This document shows positions 17,081-27,560 of a stretch of 64,000 nt of DNA, piece after piece. The first letter of the stretch is position 1; the number at the start of each line of letters is the position of its first letter. Source of the DNA: Acinetobacter sp. XH1741. Its GTDB lineage: Bacteria > Pseudomonadota > Gammaproteobacteria > Pseudomonadales > Moraxellaceae. Location: contig NZ_CP157428.1 in NCBI RefSeq assembly GCF_041021895.1, forward strand, positions 3,286,001 through 3,350,000. Reading direction: 5' to 3'. The position numbers and the translations under genes are program-made. The notes under the pieces were generated by a model. It did not search any database, was not told the DNA's origin, and saw only the letters and a program-made list of their open reading frames with translations.

Positions 17081-18104
17081 AATGGGTATCTAATAAATTA
17101 ACTTGTTCAACCTGAACATCACTCATCAAATTACCTTCAGCAAGCAACTGATTAAAGTAAGCTTCAACCACCAATGCTTGTTCAGCAGTCGTTTCCACTT
17201 TATACATATTTTGGCGGAACTCGTTACTTGAACGCAGCCCTTTGGTGTACCAAGCAATATGCTTACGGGCAATACGACAACCAGAGTATTCTCCATAAAA
17301 CTGGTACAACTCAGACAAATGCCCTAAAAGTACCTCTTTGACTTCTTCAATATTTGGAGCAGCCAAATGCTCACCTGTTTTTAAATAATGAGCAATCTCA
17401 CGAAAAATCCATGGTCTGCCTTGTGCAGCTCGACCAATCATAATTGCATCGGCGCCTGTATAGTCGAGCACATATTTTGCTTTTTCAGGGCTATCGATGT
17501 CCCCATTGGCAATCACGGGAATATTAATTAGTTCTTTAACATTCTTAATCAATTCATAACGCGCTGTATTTAAATACATATCTTCACGTGTACGGCCATG
17601 CAAAGCTAACGCAGCGATCCCCGCTTCCTCAGCACGTTTAGCCACACGTAAAATATTTTCTTGACCGTTTAAAAAACCTAAACGGGTTTTTAAAGTTACC
17701 GGCACATCAACTGCTGCCACAACTGCATCTAATATTCGGGCAACCAAGTCTTCATCTTGTAATAACGCTGAACCTGCTAATTTATTACATACTTTTTTTG
17801 CAGGACATCCCATATTGATATCAACAATTTGTGCCCCATTTGCGACTTGATAACGGGCAGCTTCAGCTAATTGCTCCGGATCAGAACCAGCAATTTGTGC
17901 AGAAATTGGAGCTAGTTCCCCATCAAAATTCGCACGATAAAGACTTTTTTTAGTCATCCGTAAGGTCTTGTCAGCAGTCATCATTTCACTGACCGCATGA
18001 CCCGCACCAAAATACTTGCATAGTGTTCTAAACGGACGGTCGGTTACACCCGCCATTGGAGCAACGATTAAATTATTTGACAGTTGATAGGGACCAATAT
18101 ACAT
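17079..18104 (-). CDS. dusB: tRNA-dihydrouridine synthase B
   Basis: An FMN enzyme that reduces uridine to dihydrouridine in the tRNA D-loop, using NADPH. The 341-residue protein has the Dus fold: NLIVAPMAGVTDRPFRTLC at the start, the catalytic cysteine in INMGCPAKKV near residue 100, HGRTREDMY near 168, VIANGDI near 200, and the FMN-phosphate site ADAIMIGRAAQGRPW near 220. The sequence GLxSSNEFR and overall length fit DusB rather than DusA or DusC. No fis gene follows, unlike in E. coli. It is divergent from the DUF1615 lipoprotein gene across 83 bases. Confidence 0.93.
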   Translation of the reverse strand: MYIGPYQLSNNLIVAPMAGVTDRPFRTLCKYFGAGHAVSEMMTADKTLRMTKKSLYRANFDGELAPISAQIAGSDPEQLAEAARYQVANGAQIVDINMGCPAKKVCNKLAGSALLQDEDLVARILDAVVAAVDVPVTLKTRLGFLNGQENILRVAKRAEEAGIAALALHGRTREDMYLNTARYELIKNVKELINIPVIANGDIDSPEKAKYVLDYTGADAIMIGRAAQGRPWIFREIAHYLKTGEHLAAPNIEEVKEVLLGHLSELYQFYGEYSGCRIARKHIAWYTKGLRSSNEFRQNMYKVETTAEQALVVEAYFNQLLAEGNLMSDVQVEQVNLLDTH

Positions 18105-18187
18105 ATATATTCATACAATTCATGATCAACATAGTATACTTCATCCGCTTCATCAGCTCATCTTTTTATGCAGGTGCTCTCCTCGCT

Positions 18188-19396
18188 ATGAACAAACCGT
18201 TGTCTTCCCGTTTTTTATTAAAATCATTCGGTATGGTTGCCGTATGCATGAGTTTAGCCGCTTGTGGAGATAAAGCTTGGTGGTCAAAAAATGATGAGCC
18301 TGATTTAGACAGCCAACACATTAAAAAGTTAATTCCATCACGTGTGCATGATCGTGAGTCATGGGCAAAAGATATTAACGATATTATGCAGGACTTAAAA
18401 ATTCCTAAAACGAAGCAGAATGTCTGTAGTGTTGTCGCTATTGTTGACCAGGAGTCCAACTTTGTTGCTAATCCTGTAGTCCCTGGTCTCGGTAAAAAAG
18501 CAGTTGAAGAAGTCAGTACCCGTTTAAATGAAAAGTTTGAAGATAAACTTGGCCAGAAAATTGGTGGAACTGTTGCGGGTTATTTCGAAGAAGTATTAAG
18601 AACACAGCCTTCTCCTGACAACAACTATATGACTCAGATGGGTAAAGTCAAAACCGAGAAAGATCTCGATTTACTTTATCGTCAGATTTTTGATTTTATG
18701 ACTCAACATTATCATGTCAGTGCTTTAACTGGTGCAGCTAAACTCGTTGGACAAGATATTGGCGAAAAAATGAACCCCATTACGACCTTGGGTTCAATGC
18801 AAGTTCATATTAATTACGCCAAAGCACATAAGCGTACTAGTATGAATATTGCCGACCTCAGAAATGATCTTTATACCCAATATGGTGGTCTATATTATGG
18901 TATTCATCGCTTGATGGTCTATCCAGCAAATTACGATAAAGCCATTTATCGTTTTGCCGATTATAACTCTGGCATGTATTCTAGCCGTAATGCTGCTTTT
19001 CAAAGTATGTTGGATGATCTTACTGAAGCTAAACTTACTTTAGATGGTGATTTATTACTTTACGATAAATCCGGTGATCCACGTGCAGTTCAAAGTCAGT
19101 CAGAAAAAGAATTAATGAATGTATTTACTGCAAATAATGTTTTAATTACGCCAAGACAACTGCGTGATGATCTGAAATTAGAAAAAGAGAAAAAGTTTGA
19201 GAGTACACAAACCTATATTGCCCTGACTAAACTCTATAAAGCAAAAACTGGCAAAGAACCAATCTATGCAATGATGCCTCAAGTGGTGATTTCTGGGCCA
19301 AAATTAAGTCGTGACTATAATACTAACTGGTATGCAACCCGCGTAAACGGACGATATGAATCATGTATGCAACGAGCGAAACGAATAAGACTATAA
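18188..19396 (+). CDS. DUF1615 family lipoprotein, lytic-transglycosylase-like
   Basis: A 402-residue predicted lipoprotein. The lipobox LAAC follows a short hydrophobic signal from the ATG at 18188; a longer frame starting at 18056 would run into divergent dusB and lose the signal. The body has motifs reminiscent of SLT lysozyme-like enzymes in the right order. They are IVDQESNF with glutamate at residue 89, LGSMQVHINYAK near residue 200, and FADYNSGMYSSRNAAFQ near 258. A peptidoglycan-cleaving role is therefore my inference, not an established function. The last 34 bases overlap the following HAD gene, implying translational coupling. Confidence 0.75.
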   Translation: MNKPLSSRFLLKSFGMVAVCMSLAACGDKAWWSKNDEPDLDSQHIKKLIPSRVHDRESWAKDINDIMQDLKIPKTKQNVCSVVAIVDQESNFVANPVVPGLGKKAVEEVSTRLNEKFEDKLGQKIGGTVAGYFEEVLRTQPSPDNNYMTQMGKVKTEKDLDLLYRQIFDFMTQHYHVSALTGAAKLVGQDIGEKMNPITTLGSMQVHINYAKAHKRTSMNIADLRNDLYTQYGGLYYGIHRLMVYPANYDKAIYRFADYNSGMYSSRNAAFQSMLDDLTEAKLTLDGDLLLYDKSGDPRAVQSQSEKELMNVFTANNVLITPRQLRDDLKLEKEKKFESTQTYIALTKLYKAKTGKEPIYAMMPQVVISGPKLSRDYNTNWYATRVNGRYESCMQRAKRIRL

Positions 19397-20019
19397 GAAA
19401 TCTCGCCCTGTTCGATTTTGACGGGACCTTGTGCAGTAAAGATAGCTTTACAGGGTTCATCTTTTATGCGTTATCTAAACGCCACATTGTTAAGCAAGGC
19501 TTGAAAATTTTACCATGGATACAAGCCTATTATCTTAACTTTTATCCAGCCCATGCTATGCGTGCCAAGCTTTTTCGCAGTATGTTCAGTCATACGCCTG
19601 CAATTGAATTGCAAAGATTAGGTGAAGAATACGCACAAGAGTTGGTTTCGACCCTTTCGCCTGAAATGTTCGCGCAGTTACAGCAACATCAGTTACGTGG
19701 AGATCACGTAGTATTAGTGTCTGCTTCAATCGATATCTATCTTGCTCCGCTTTGCAAGTTACTCGGGATCGACTTAATTTGTACTGAAACTCAAATTAAA
19801 AATGGCATCATGACGGGTTACTATTCCACACCTGATTGTAGTAGTGAACAAAAGAAGTTAAGAATACATCAGCAATATTCTCTACAGCACTATCACCAGA
19901 TTTATGCTTATGGGAATAGTTCAGAAGACCTAGATATGCTTAGTCTTGCTACACACCCCTATATGGTGGGCGAAGACCGTGTTCTCCCTCGTTTAACGCC
20001 AGAAAAAAAGCTCGCATAA
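19363..20019 (+). CDS. HAD-IB family phosphatase (SerB/CicA-like)
   Basis: A 218-residue hydrolase with the classical HAD motifs. Motif I is FDFDGTLCSKDSF near residue 18. Motif II is VLVSASIDIY near residue 118. Motif III/IV is YGNSSEDLDML near residue 185. A helical cap follows motif I, as in subfamily IB enzymes such as phosphoserine phosphatase. The substrate cannot be read from sequence. The start ATG at 19363 lies within the end of the DUF1615 gene, so the two genes are coupled. The stop codon sits in the loop of its own terminator. Confidence 0.82.
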   Translation: MYATSETNKTIRNLALFDFDGTLCSKDSFTGFIFYALSKRHIVKQGLKILPWIQAYYLNFYPAHAMRAKLFRSMFSHTPAIELQRLGEEYAQELVSTLSPEMFAQLQQHQLRGDHVVLVSASIDIYLAPLCKLLGIDLICTETQIKNGIMTGYYSTPDCSSEQKKLRIHQQYSLQHYHQIYAYGNSSEDLDMLSLATHPYMVGEDRVLPRLTPEKKLA

Positions 20020-20033
20020 AGCGAGCTTTTTTA
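20004..20033 (+). terminator. Terminator after the HAD phosphatase gene
   Basis: AAAAGCTCGC pairs with GCGAGCTTTT around a five-base loop that contains the stop codon, and T residues follow. It is flanked by A and T runs, so it may also terminate the convergent proB transcript. Confidence 0.9.
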
Positions 20034-20045
20034 TTTGGATACAAC

Positions 20046-21179
20046 TTAATAAATTGCCATATGATCGCGATGAATCATTTCAAGCGAACGAGCTTCACCA
20101 AGCACTTGGTAAACTTTATCTGAGGCTAAGCCTTTAATAATTTCAGCAGAACGAGAGCTAAAGTTTACTCGTCCAACTGCAATACGTTTGCCCTGCTTAT
20201 CAACACATTCAACCACATCACCACGATCAAAATGCCCTTCAACAGTTTTTACACCAACAGGCAATAAACTGCGATGTTTCAATTTAATCGCTTCAACTGC
20301 ACCATCATCAATCACCAAACGACCTGCTGTTTGTAAATGTGCAGCAAGCCACTGCTGATGCGCTGTCATACGGTCTTTATCAGTCGTAAATAATGTACCC
20401 AGCATTTCACCAGCCATTACTCGTGACAATACATTGTCACTTTCACCACTAGCAATCAGTGTTGGACAACCTGACTTGGCAGCTAAACGTGCAGCACGAA
20501 CTTTAGTAACCATGCCACCGCGACCAAGTACACCACCACCGCCAGCCATTTCAAATAAAACATCATCCATGGCACGCACAGTTGATAACAGCTTTGCGTC
20601 TGGGTTATGGCGTGGGTCTGAGTCAAACATGCCTTGCTGATCTGTTAAAATGATCAGTAAATCCGCATGTACTTGACCCGCAACCATAGCCGCTAAAGTG
20701 TCGTTATCACCAAAACGAATTTCATCAGTAGAGACTGTATCGTTTTCATTGATCACCGGAATAACACGCCAGTCAATCAAGTTCTGCAATGCATCACATG
20801 AATTCAAATAACGACGGCGATCTGCCAAATCATCATGTGTTAATAGCACTTGAGCTGTTCGGATACTATGATTTTCAAGTACGCTAGACCAAGTATGAAT
20901 TAAACCCATCTGCCCAATCGCAGCACAGGCTTGTAGACTGGGTAGATCGGTGGGTCGACTCGCAAGCTTCATACGAACCATACCTTCTGCTACAGCTCCT
21001 GAAGACACTAAAATAATTTCATGTCCGGCATTGTGTAAATCTGCAATCTGTTTCGCCCAATGCGAAATAGCGTCCAGATCTAGACCTTGCCCATTTGCTG
21101 TGAGTAAAGATGATCCGATTTTAACAACGATTCGTTTACACTCACTGAGCTTACGTTGCCCATCGACCACTTCTATCAT
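20046..21179 (-). CDS. proB: Glutamate 5-kinase
   Basis: Phosphorylates glutamate in the first step of proline synthesis. The 377-residue protein has an amino-acid-kinase domain ([12 protein letters not shown] at residues 18-29, VSSGAVAEG near 60, [17 protein letters not shown] near 150, [13 protein letters not shown] near 220) and a C-terminal PUA domain of about 80 residues, as in E. coli ProB. It lies 15 bases downstream of obg and is probably cotranscribed with it. proA is not adjacent. Confidence 0.96.
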   Translation of the reverse strand: MIEVVDGQRKLSECKRIVVKIGSSLLTANGQGLDLDAISHWAKQIADLHNAGHEIILVSSGAVAEGMVRMKLASRPTDLPSLQACAAIGQMGLIHTWSSVLENHSIRTAQVLLTHDDLADRRRYLNSCDALQNLIDWRVIPVINENDTVSTDEIRFGDNDTLAAMVAGQVHADLLIILTDQQGMFDSDPRHNPDAKLLSTVRAMDDVLFEMAGGGGVLGRGGMVTKVRAARLAAKSGCPTLIASGESDNVLSRVMAGEMLGTLFTTDKDRMTAHQQWLAAHLQTAGRLVIDDGAVEAIKLKHRSLLPVGVKTVEGHFDRGDVVECVDKQGKRIAVGRVNFSSRSAEIIKGLASDKVYQVLGEARSLEMIHRDHMAIY

Positions 21180-21194
21180 GTTTTCCTCGGTTTT

Positions 21195-22445
<1,251 letters not shown>

Positions 22446-22580
22446 CTATTCTGCCATATTTTCATAAAATTCTCGAATAGAAAATCGTGAGAATTCTACT
22501 TTCGTGCCTGTTATTTTATTTCTTTTTATTTTAATAAAAATTTATGGCAAATCATGAGCAATCTTTATCTGTTTATAGCC

Positions 22581-23255
22581 TTAAGGATGAACATTGCGCA
22601 GAGGTAAGTCCATTTTCATATCTAGATTAGCTTTAGTGTGCTGTACAGAGTTATACATAATGGCATTAAAGCTTGAAATATTGCCCATTTCCATAGCATC
22701 GTTAATTTTTAAAGTTGGATTAAACTGATGTTTAATTGGTAAATTTACAGATTCATCAAACTCAAAATAAACCGGACCATTAAAAGCAATTTTAACGGGA
22801 ATGGTATAACTACGTTTTAACTGAAATGGAATATCTAAATTGATAGGAATATTTAATTTTAATGGAAATCTAGGAAGTAATTTATTTTGGTAAATTAAAT
22901 CGGTGGTTGTTTCTAAAGGCATGACCTGATCAACTTTTAGTGTTGTCGTATAATCGACACTTACTGTAATTGGAGTCTCAACTTCAAATTCTAAATCGGC
23001 CAAATACCGGCCCTTTAATGGCACCGAGATCTGACGATCAATATCAATTGATGTATCTAGCTTACCTATAGACTGTACCTGTAAGTTATTCCCTACATGA
23101 ATTTTAGTTTCTAATGATTCTGGTAAACGAATATCTGACTCATGTGCAGACACAACAACTGAAGCTTGTATATTTAAATAGAGCCAAAATAAAATTGCAG
23201 TGAGTACCATAATCAGAAAGAAACTGATCAGCATACTTTTTATTGAACCCAACAT
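22581..23255 (-). CDS. Membrane-anchored repetitive beta-strand protein, paralogue 2
   Basis: Unrecognised. The 224-residue protein has one N-terminal transmembrane helix (residues 7-29) and a periplasmic domain made of short alternating strands with many V/I/L-x-V/I/L-P turns, such as ISVPLKGRY, LKLNIPINLDIPF and YTIPVKIAFNGPVYFEF. It is 11 bases downstream of a longer gene with the same architecture, and the middle sections of the two share the pattern TLKVDQ-MPLET/LPIDT. The two are probably products of a tandem duplication. No enzymatic motif is present. A structural periplasmic role is inferred. Confidence 0.7.
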   Translation of the reverse strand: MLGSIKSMLISFFLIMVLTAILFWLYLNIQASVVVSAHESDIRLPESLETKIHVGNNLQVQSIGKLDTSIDIDRQISVPLKGRYLADLEFEVETPITVSVDYTTTLKVDQVMPLETTTDLIYQNKLLPRFPLKLNIPINLDIPFQLKRSYTIPVKIAFNGPVYFEFDESVNLPIKHQFNPTLKINDAMEMGNISSFNAIMYNSVQHTKANLDMKMDLPLRNVHP

Positions 23256-23266
23256 AAGCCGTGTCC

Positions 23267-24049
23267 CTACTTGTTCTGGTTCTGAGCAGGTAAAGATGCA
23301 TTGTTATCATCTTTAACACGATTGAGGCTCATGCTCGACAGTGGTATTTTTAACTCGCCATGCTCAATTTTAACTGGCAAGGTATTTTTCACATCTACCG
23401 AAGCATTTAAAGCAGTTTTTACAGGTACATTTAAACTACCTTGAATTGGAATATTGGTTTTTAATTGAGCATTTAATGGAATATGAAGATTTTCTTTTAA
23501 AACAGTCCGTACCGGTGCATCAAACTTCAAATGAACTTTTTGATCGAGTGGGACTTGAATATCAATAGGCACATCAAGTTTTAAAGGAATATTGCCCTTT
23601 AATGGCAAAGTAATATCTTTACCTAATACTCTGACTTGAACTTTAGTGTCTATGGGTAAGCTTTGATCAACTTTTAAAGTTTCTTTAACAGGAATAACCG
23701 TACTAATCGGCACCATATTATCGAAATAGACACGAGGTGTTAACGTCTGTGTAAGAGGAATCGTTAACTTTTCATTAATAGGAATATTCGCATTTACTCG
23801 GCCTTTTACATCGACATTTAAAGCATCTTTTACTTTAACTTGTACCTGTAATGGTTCTTGTAAATCAATCGCTACAGCTTGGTTTTTCAGCGGAATATAA
23901 ATATTAAAATGCTTGAAAACCCAAATAGCGATAAGAACACCACATATATTGGCGATGATGATAAAAAAGAAGACGATTAATAGTCTTTTAAACTGCTGCA
24001 ATTCCAATCCCTTTACTATTTCTTTTTGTTCCTTAATTCCTATTCTCAT
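23267..24049 (-). CDS. Membrane-anchored repetitive beta-strand protein, paralogue 1
   Basis: Unrecognised. The 260-residue protein starts with a cytoplasmic segment of about 20 residues, then a transmembrane helix (LLIVFFFIIIANICGVLIAI). About 190 residues of near-periodic strands follow, with motifs like NIPINEKLTIPLTQ, LKLDVPIDIQVPLDQ, LHIPLNAQLKTNIPI and LNVPVKTALN. Spacing between the proline turns is roughly 8-12 residues, suggesting an elongated beta structure in the periplasm. It is first in a two-gene operon with its shorter paralogue. Function is unknown; it lacks catalytic or lipid-binding motifs I can name. Confidence 0.7.
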   Translation of the reverse strand: MRIGIKEQKEIVKGLELQQFKRLLIVFFFIIIANICGVLIAIWVFKHFNIYIPLKNQAVAIDLQEPLQVQVKVKDALNVDVKGRVNANIPINEKLTIPLTQTLTPRVYFDNMVPISTVIPVKETLKVDQSLPIDTKVQVRVLGKDITLPLKGNIPLKLDVPIDIQVPLDQKVHLKFDAPVRTVLKENLHIPLNAQLKTNIPIQGSLNVPVKTALNASVDVKNTLPVKIEHGELKIPLSSMSLNRVKDDNNASLPAQNQNK

Positions 24050-24090
24050 TGATTTCTAAAAAATAATCAGCATATATTTTGTACGGTTGT

Positions 24091-24121
24091 AAAAAAACCC
24101 AGTCTAAACTGGGTCTTTTTG
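24091..24121 (-). terminator. Terminator after gap
   Basis: The stem ACCCAGT/ACTGGGT has a four-base loop, with a seven-base T run on the minus strand and TCTTTTT on the plus strand. It is placed 30 bases beyond the GAPDH stop. Confidence 0.85.
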
Positions 24122-24151
24122 TCACATACTTTTATCTAACGTTAAATTGAA

Positions 24152-25609
24152 TTAAGCGTTAGTTTCTGCAGGAATTTTTGTATAGCTTACGCCACACATT
24201 TGTTCAGCAATACGTAATACTTGGCAGCTATAACCTACTTCGTTATCGTACCAAACATATGCAGTTAAGCGGTTACCAGAAGTAATCGTTGCTTGAGCAT
24301 CATATACACCAGCAGTACGAGAACCGATAAAGTCGCTTGATACCACTTCTGTAGAGTTGGTATAACCGATTTGACCTTGAAGGCTAGAGTTAATCGAGAT
24401 TTGACGAATGTATTCGTTCACTTCTTCACGATCAACTTCTTTATCAAGCGTTAAGTTTAAAATCGCAAGAGATACGTTTGGTGTAGGAACACGTACAGAG
24501 TTACCAGTTAATTTACCTTTTAATGCAGGTAATGCTTTAGCAACAGCTTTAGCAGCACCAGTTTCAGTAATAACCATGTTCAAAGTAGCTGCACGACCAC
24601 GACGATCTGCTTTGTGGTAGTTATCAATTAAGTTCTGGTCATTTGTAAATGAGTGAACTGTCTCAACGTGACCATTAAGAACTTTATATTTGTCATCCAA
24701 TACTTTAAGAATTGGAGTGATTGCATTTGTTGTACAACTTGCAGCAGAGATGATTTTGTCTTCATCTAAGATATCAGTGTTGTTTACACCAAATACAACG
24801 TTTTTCATCTCGCCTTTACTTGGCGCAGTTAATACAACACGTGCAACACCTGGGCATTTCAAGTGTTGGCTTAAGCCTTCAGCATCACGCCATTTACCAG
24901 TGTTGTCGATTAAAAGCGCGTTGTCGATACCGTAAGCAGTATAGTCTACTTCGCTTGGGCTAGATGCATAGATGACTTTGATGAAGTTACCGTTAGCGAT
25001 GATTGCTTCGTTTTCTTCATCAACAGAGATTGTACCTGCGAAAGTACCGTGAATAGAGTCACGACGAAGTAAAGAAGCACGTTTTGCCAAGTCACCGTCA
25101 GAAGACTTACGAACAACAATTGCCTTAAGGCTTAAACCACGACCTAAACCTGATTGGCTAATGATTAAGCGAGCTAAGATACGGCCAATACGACCAAAAC
25201 CATAAAGAACTACGTCTTTAGGTTGTTCAGTAGTTGCGCTACCTTTAATTGACTCAACTGCTTGAGCAACAAAAGCGTCAACATCACCACCTTTTTCTTT
25301 ATATTCAACTGCAAGTTTACCGATATCAACTTCTGCAGAACCAATGTTTTCAACTTTTGCTAAAGCTTCTAAAATTGGGAATGTATTTACAACTGAAAGC
25401 TCAACATCTACAACGCGTGTACGACGGTGAGTTTTTAAAATTTGAATTACAGAACGGTTAATTAAAGAGCGACCGTAAACAGATACGACAATATTTTTTT
25501 CACGGTATAATTGACCGATTAATGCAATCATACGTTCCGCGATTTCTTCACGGTTTTTCCAACGGCCTTGGTGTTCAGCGTGCAGGGCGATGATAGTGTC
25601 TTTGCTCAC
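24152..25609 (-). CDS. gap: Glyceraldehyde-3-phosphate dehydrogenase, long form
   Basis: Interconverts glyceraldehyde 3-phosphate and 1,3-bisphosphoglycerate with NAD(P). The catalytic cysteine lies in SAASCTTNAITP near residue 290, and the NAD-binding VVLYGFGRIGRILARL is near residue 135. At 485 residues it is about 150 longer than classical GAPDH. The extra N-terminus (residues 1-130) is a helical extension found in a subgroup of gammaproteobacterial enzymes. Acinetobacter usually lacks a complete Embden-Meyerhof pathway, so a mainly gluconeogenic role is likely. It is monocistronic and has its own terminator. Confidence 0.92.
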   Translation of the reverse strand: MSKDTIIALHAEHQGRWKNREEIAERMIALIGQLYREKNIVVSVYGRSLINRSVIQILKTHRRTRVVDVELSVVNTFPILEALAKVENIGSAEVDIGKLAVEYKEKGGDVDAFVAQAVESIKGSATTEQPKDVVLYGFGRIGRILARLIISQSGLGRGLSLKAIVVRKSSDGDLAKRASLLRRDSIHGTFAGTISVDEENEAIIANGNFIKVIYASSPSEVDYTAYGIDNALLIDNTGKWRDAEGLSQHLKCPGVARVVLTAPSKGEMKNVVFGVNNTDILDEDKIISAASCTTNAITPILKVLDDKYKVLNGHVETVHSFTNDQNLIDNYHKADRRGRAATLNMVITETGAAKAVAKALPALKGKLTGNSVRVPTPNVSLAILNLTLDKEVDREEVNEYIRQISINSSLQGQIGYTNSTEVVSSDFIGSRTAGVYDAQATITSGNRLTAYVWYDNEVGYSCQVLRIAEQMCGVSYTKIPAETNA

Positions 25610-25825
25610 AGATACGTCCTCTAATTAATTATATCTAGGCGTGATTTTTAAAACCCCGTAATTGTAATGGAATTATTAGCAAGAATGAATCAAAAGCTGA
25701 CGTTAGTGGCTAGTTTTTCCCAAAATTCATCATAAATTCATAAAATACCTATAATTATTTTTTATTATTTTATTGTTTAAAGCAGCTAAATTTTTGCTTT
25801 TTCTTAGTTTTTATATTTTAAGGCC

Positions 25826-26770
25826 TTAATCGAACTCATCAGTTTTTAACCTTTTTTGATATTTTTCGACATTAAGTTGCAAATTTTTGGCTTTTTGATG
25901 CTGTTGATAAAGATGTACAGCCCCCTCTAAAACAAGTACAAACACAGCACACCAAATTGGAATATAAGTAAACCATTCTTCTTGACCAATGCTCTCCCCC
26001 AAAACTAATGATGCTAAAGCAAGCAATACTGGTTCAAGATACCCAAGCAAACCAAATACAACCAATGGTAAAAAGCGGCTTGCTAATATATAGCTTCCTA
26101 AACCAATCGCACTGAGTACACCTAGCCCCATAATAACTAAAGCGAGGGTTGGCTGATCGATAAACTTACTATATGGCAATAAACCTGTATGCGTCAGATA
26201 AATGGCAACAGGCATAATAATCACAAGATCCCACCAAAAACCGCCTAAATTATCTGTTTTAATTTTCTTACGTAATAAAAAATAAGCTGAATAACCAATG
26301 GCAACTAAAGCAGTTTCCCAAGCAATACTTCCAAGTCGAAAAATCTCATGTCCTACGCCAACTATTGCCAGAACAATAGCGACCCACTGAAATTTTGATA
26401 TTTTTTCACCATATAGCATACTGCCAGCCAGCACGAGTACTAAAGGCAAAAGGAAATACCCTAAAGAAACTTGAAGGCCGCGGCCATGCATGGGTCCCCA
26501 TAAAAACAGCCATAGCTGTACAGAGGTCAAAACAGAAGTTGTAATGAGTAGAAGAAGTAAAGAAGGTTTTGCCAAAATGCGCTGATAGATATTTTTGATG
26601 TGGCTTAAGTCACCACTCCACCACATAAATAAAGTTAAAAATGGCAAAGTGGCAATAATGCGCCATCCAAAAGTCTGTTCACTATCGAGTTGACCAAGCA
26701 ATTGGGTATAGAAATAAAGAACACCAAAAGTTAATGATGCCATGACCGAGAAAATCACGCCTTTGAACAT
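25826..26770 (-). CDS. rarD: EamA/RarD family transporter
   Basis: A roughly 314-residue inner-membrane permease of the drug/metabolite transporter superfamily, with about ten hydrophobic helices and a charged C-terminal tail. The beginning GVIFSVMASLTFGVLYFYTQLL and the central LQVSLGYFLLPLVLVLAG resemble RarD. The ATG at 26770 has GAGG six bases upstream. An in-frame ATG at 26782 is possible. Substrate unknown; the RarD name reflects family similarity only. Confidence 0.8.
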   Translation of the reverse strand: MFKGVIFSVMASLTFGVLYFYTQLLGQLDSEQTFGWRIIATLPFLTLFMWWSGDLSHIKNIYQRILAKPSLLLLLITTSVLTSVQLWLFLWGPMHGRGLQVSLGYFLLPLVLVLAGSMLYGEKISKFQWVAIVLAIVGVGHEIFRLGSIAWETALVAIGYSAYFLLRKKIKTDNLGGFWWDLVIIMPVAIYLTHTGLLPYSKFIDQPTLALVIMGLGVLSAIGLGSYILASRFLPLVVFGLLGYLEPVLLALASLVLGESIGQEEWFTYIPIWCAVFVLVLEGAVHLYQQHQKAKNLQLNVEKYQKRLKTDEFD

Positions 26771-26831
26771 CACCAACCTCATTGCACTTTAATCTAAATG
26801 AAGCGATACAATACTTGATTTATCTACTATA

Positions 26832-26866
26832 AAAAAGAAAAAACCATGCGAAAACATGGTTTTTTA
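26832..26866 (-). terminator. Terminator after the lipocalin gene
   Basis: ACCATG/CATGGT forms the stem with a six-base loop, flanked by A and T runs on both sides. It lies just beyond the lipocalin stop on the minus strand and can work in both directions. Confidence 0.8.
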
Positions 26867-26880
26867 TTAAGCATATTTTT

Positions 26881-27468
26881 TTATTCTTTATGTTCGGTAT
26901 GAATAATATCTCGAATATCAAAACCTAAGGTTTTTGCATAACTTAGATATTCATCAATCACTTCTTTTTTTGGATGCGGTGTTCGAGATAAAACCCAAAG
27001 ATATTTACGTGAAGGTTCACCCACTAAAACGGTTTGGTAGTCTTCATCAAGCTTTAAGATCCAATAATCTCCACGAACTACAGGTATCCATCTTACTGCT
27101 TCGGGTAAAAAACTTACCTTTAATTTAGTGTTATAGGGCGGATTTACAACGAATGCTTCACCAATAGATTGCTGCAATTGCTTTTGATTATCATAACAGC
27201 GGTTATCTACGACCACATTTCCATTTTCATTTAAGGTATAGGTGGCAGACACATTGTAGGCGCATTTTTTTTGGAAGAAAGCAGGTTTACGCGCGACCTC
27301 ATACCACACACCTAAATAACGGTCTAATTCAACTTTATCGACAGTCGGTAAAGGCTTTTCTTGAGCATAGGCATATGTTCCGACAGCCAAGCCAGTCAGA
27401 ACAATACCGCCCAATGCAATTTTTGCCAAGCGCCAACTGGCTTGCGGAACATTATTACGAAATGCCAT
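26881..27468 (-). CDS. Lipocalin family protein (Blc-like)
   Basis: A roughly 195-residue lipocalin with the signature YLGVWYEVARKPAFF near residue 53, the cysteine pair region KKCAYNVSATY, and the late motif YLWVLSRTPH. These match bacterial Blc proteins that bind lysophospholipids. The N-terminus has a hydrophobic segment followed by AYAQ, a Sec signal-peptidase I site, and no lipobox cysteine, so it differs from lipoprotein Blc of E. coli. The ATG at 27468 is favoured by GAGGG just upstream over the TTG at 27480. Confidence 0.85.
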   Translation of the reverse strand: MAFRNNVPQASWRLAKIALGGIVLTGLAVGTYAYAQEKPLPTVDKVELDRYLGVWYEVARKPAFFQKKCAYNVSATYTLNENGNVVVDNRCYDNQKQLQQSIGEAFVVNPPYNTKLKVSFLPEAVRWIPVVRGDYWILKLDEDYQTVLVGEPSRKYLWVLSRTPHPKKEVIDEYLSYAKTLGFDIRDIIHTEHKE

Positions 27469-27560
27469 TGTTGCCCTCAACTTTTAGTTGTGAATACAAA
27501 TAACTTAAATATCTACACTAGCTTGTTTTTTAAACAAATCATGTAGTGTTATGTATCCTT

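Noticed and set aside
18056..18187. N-terminal extension of the DUF1615 protein
   Set aside because: It would overlap divergent dusB and bury the lipoprotein signal that begins cleanly at 18188.
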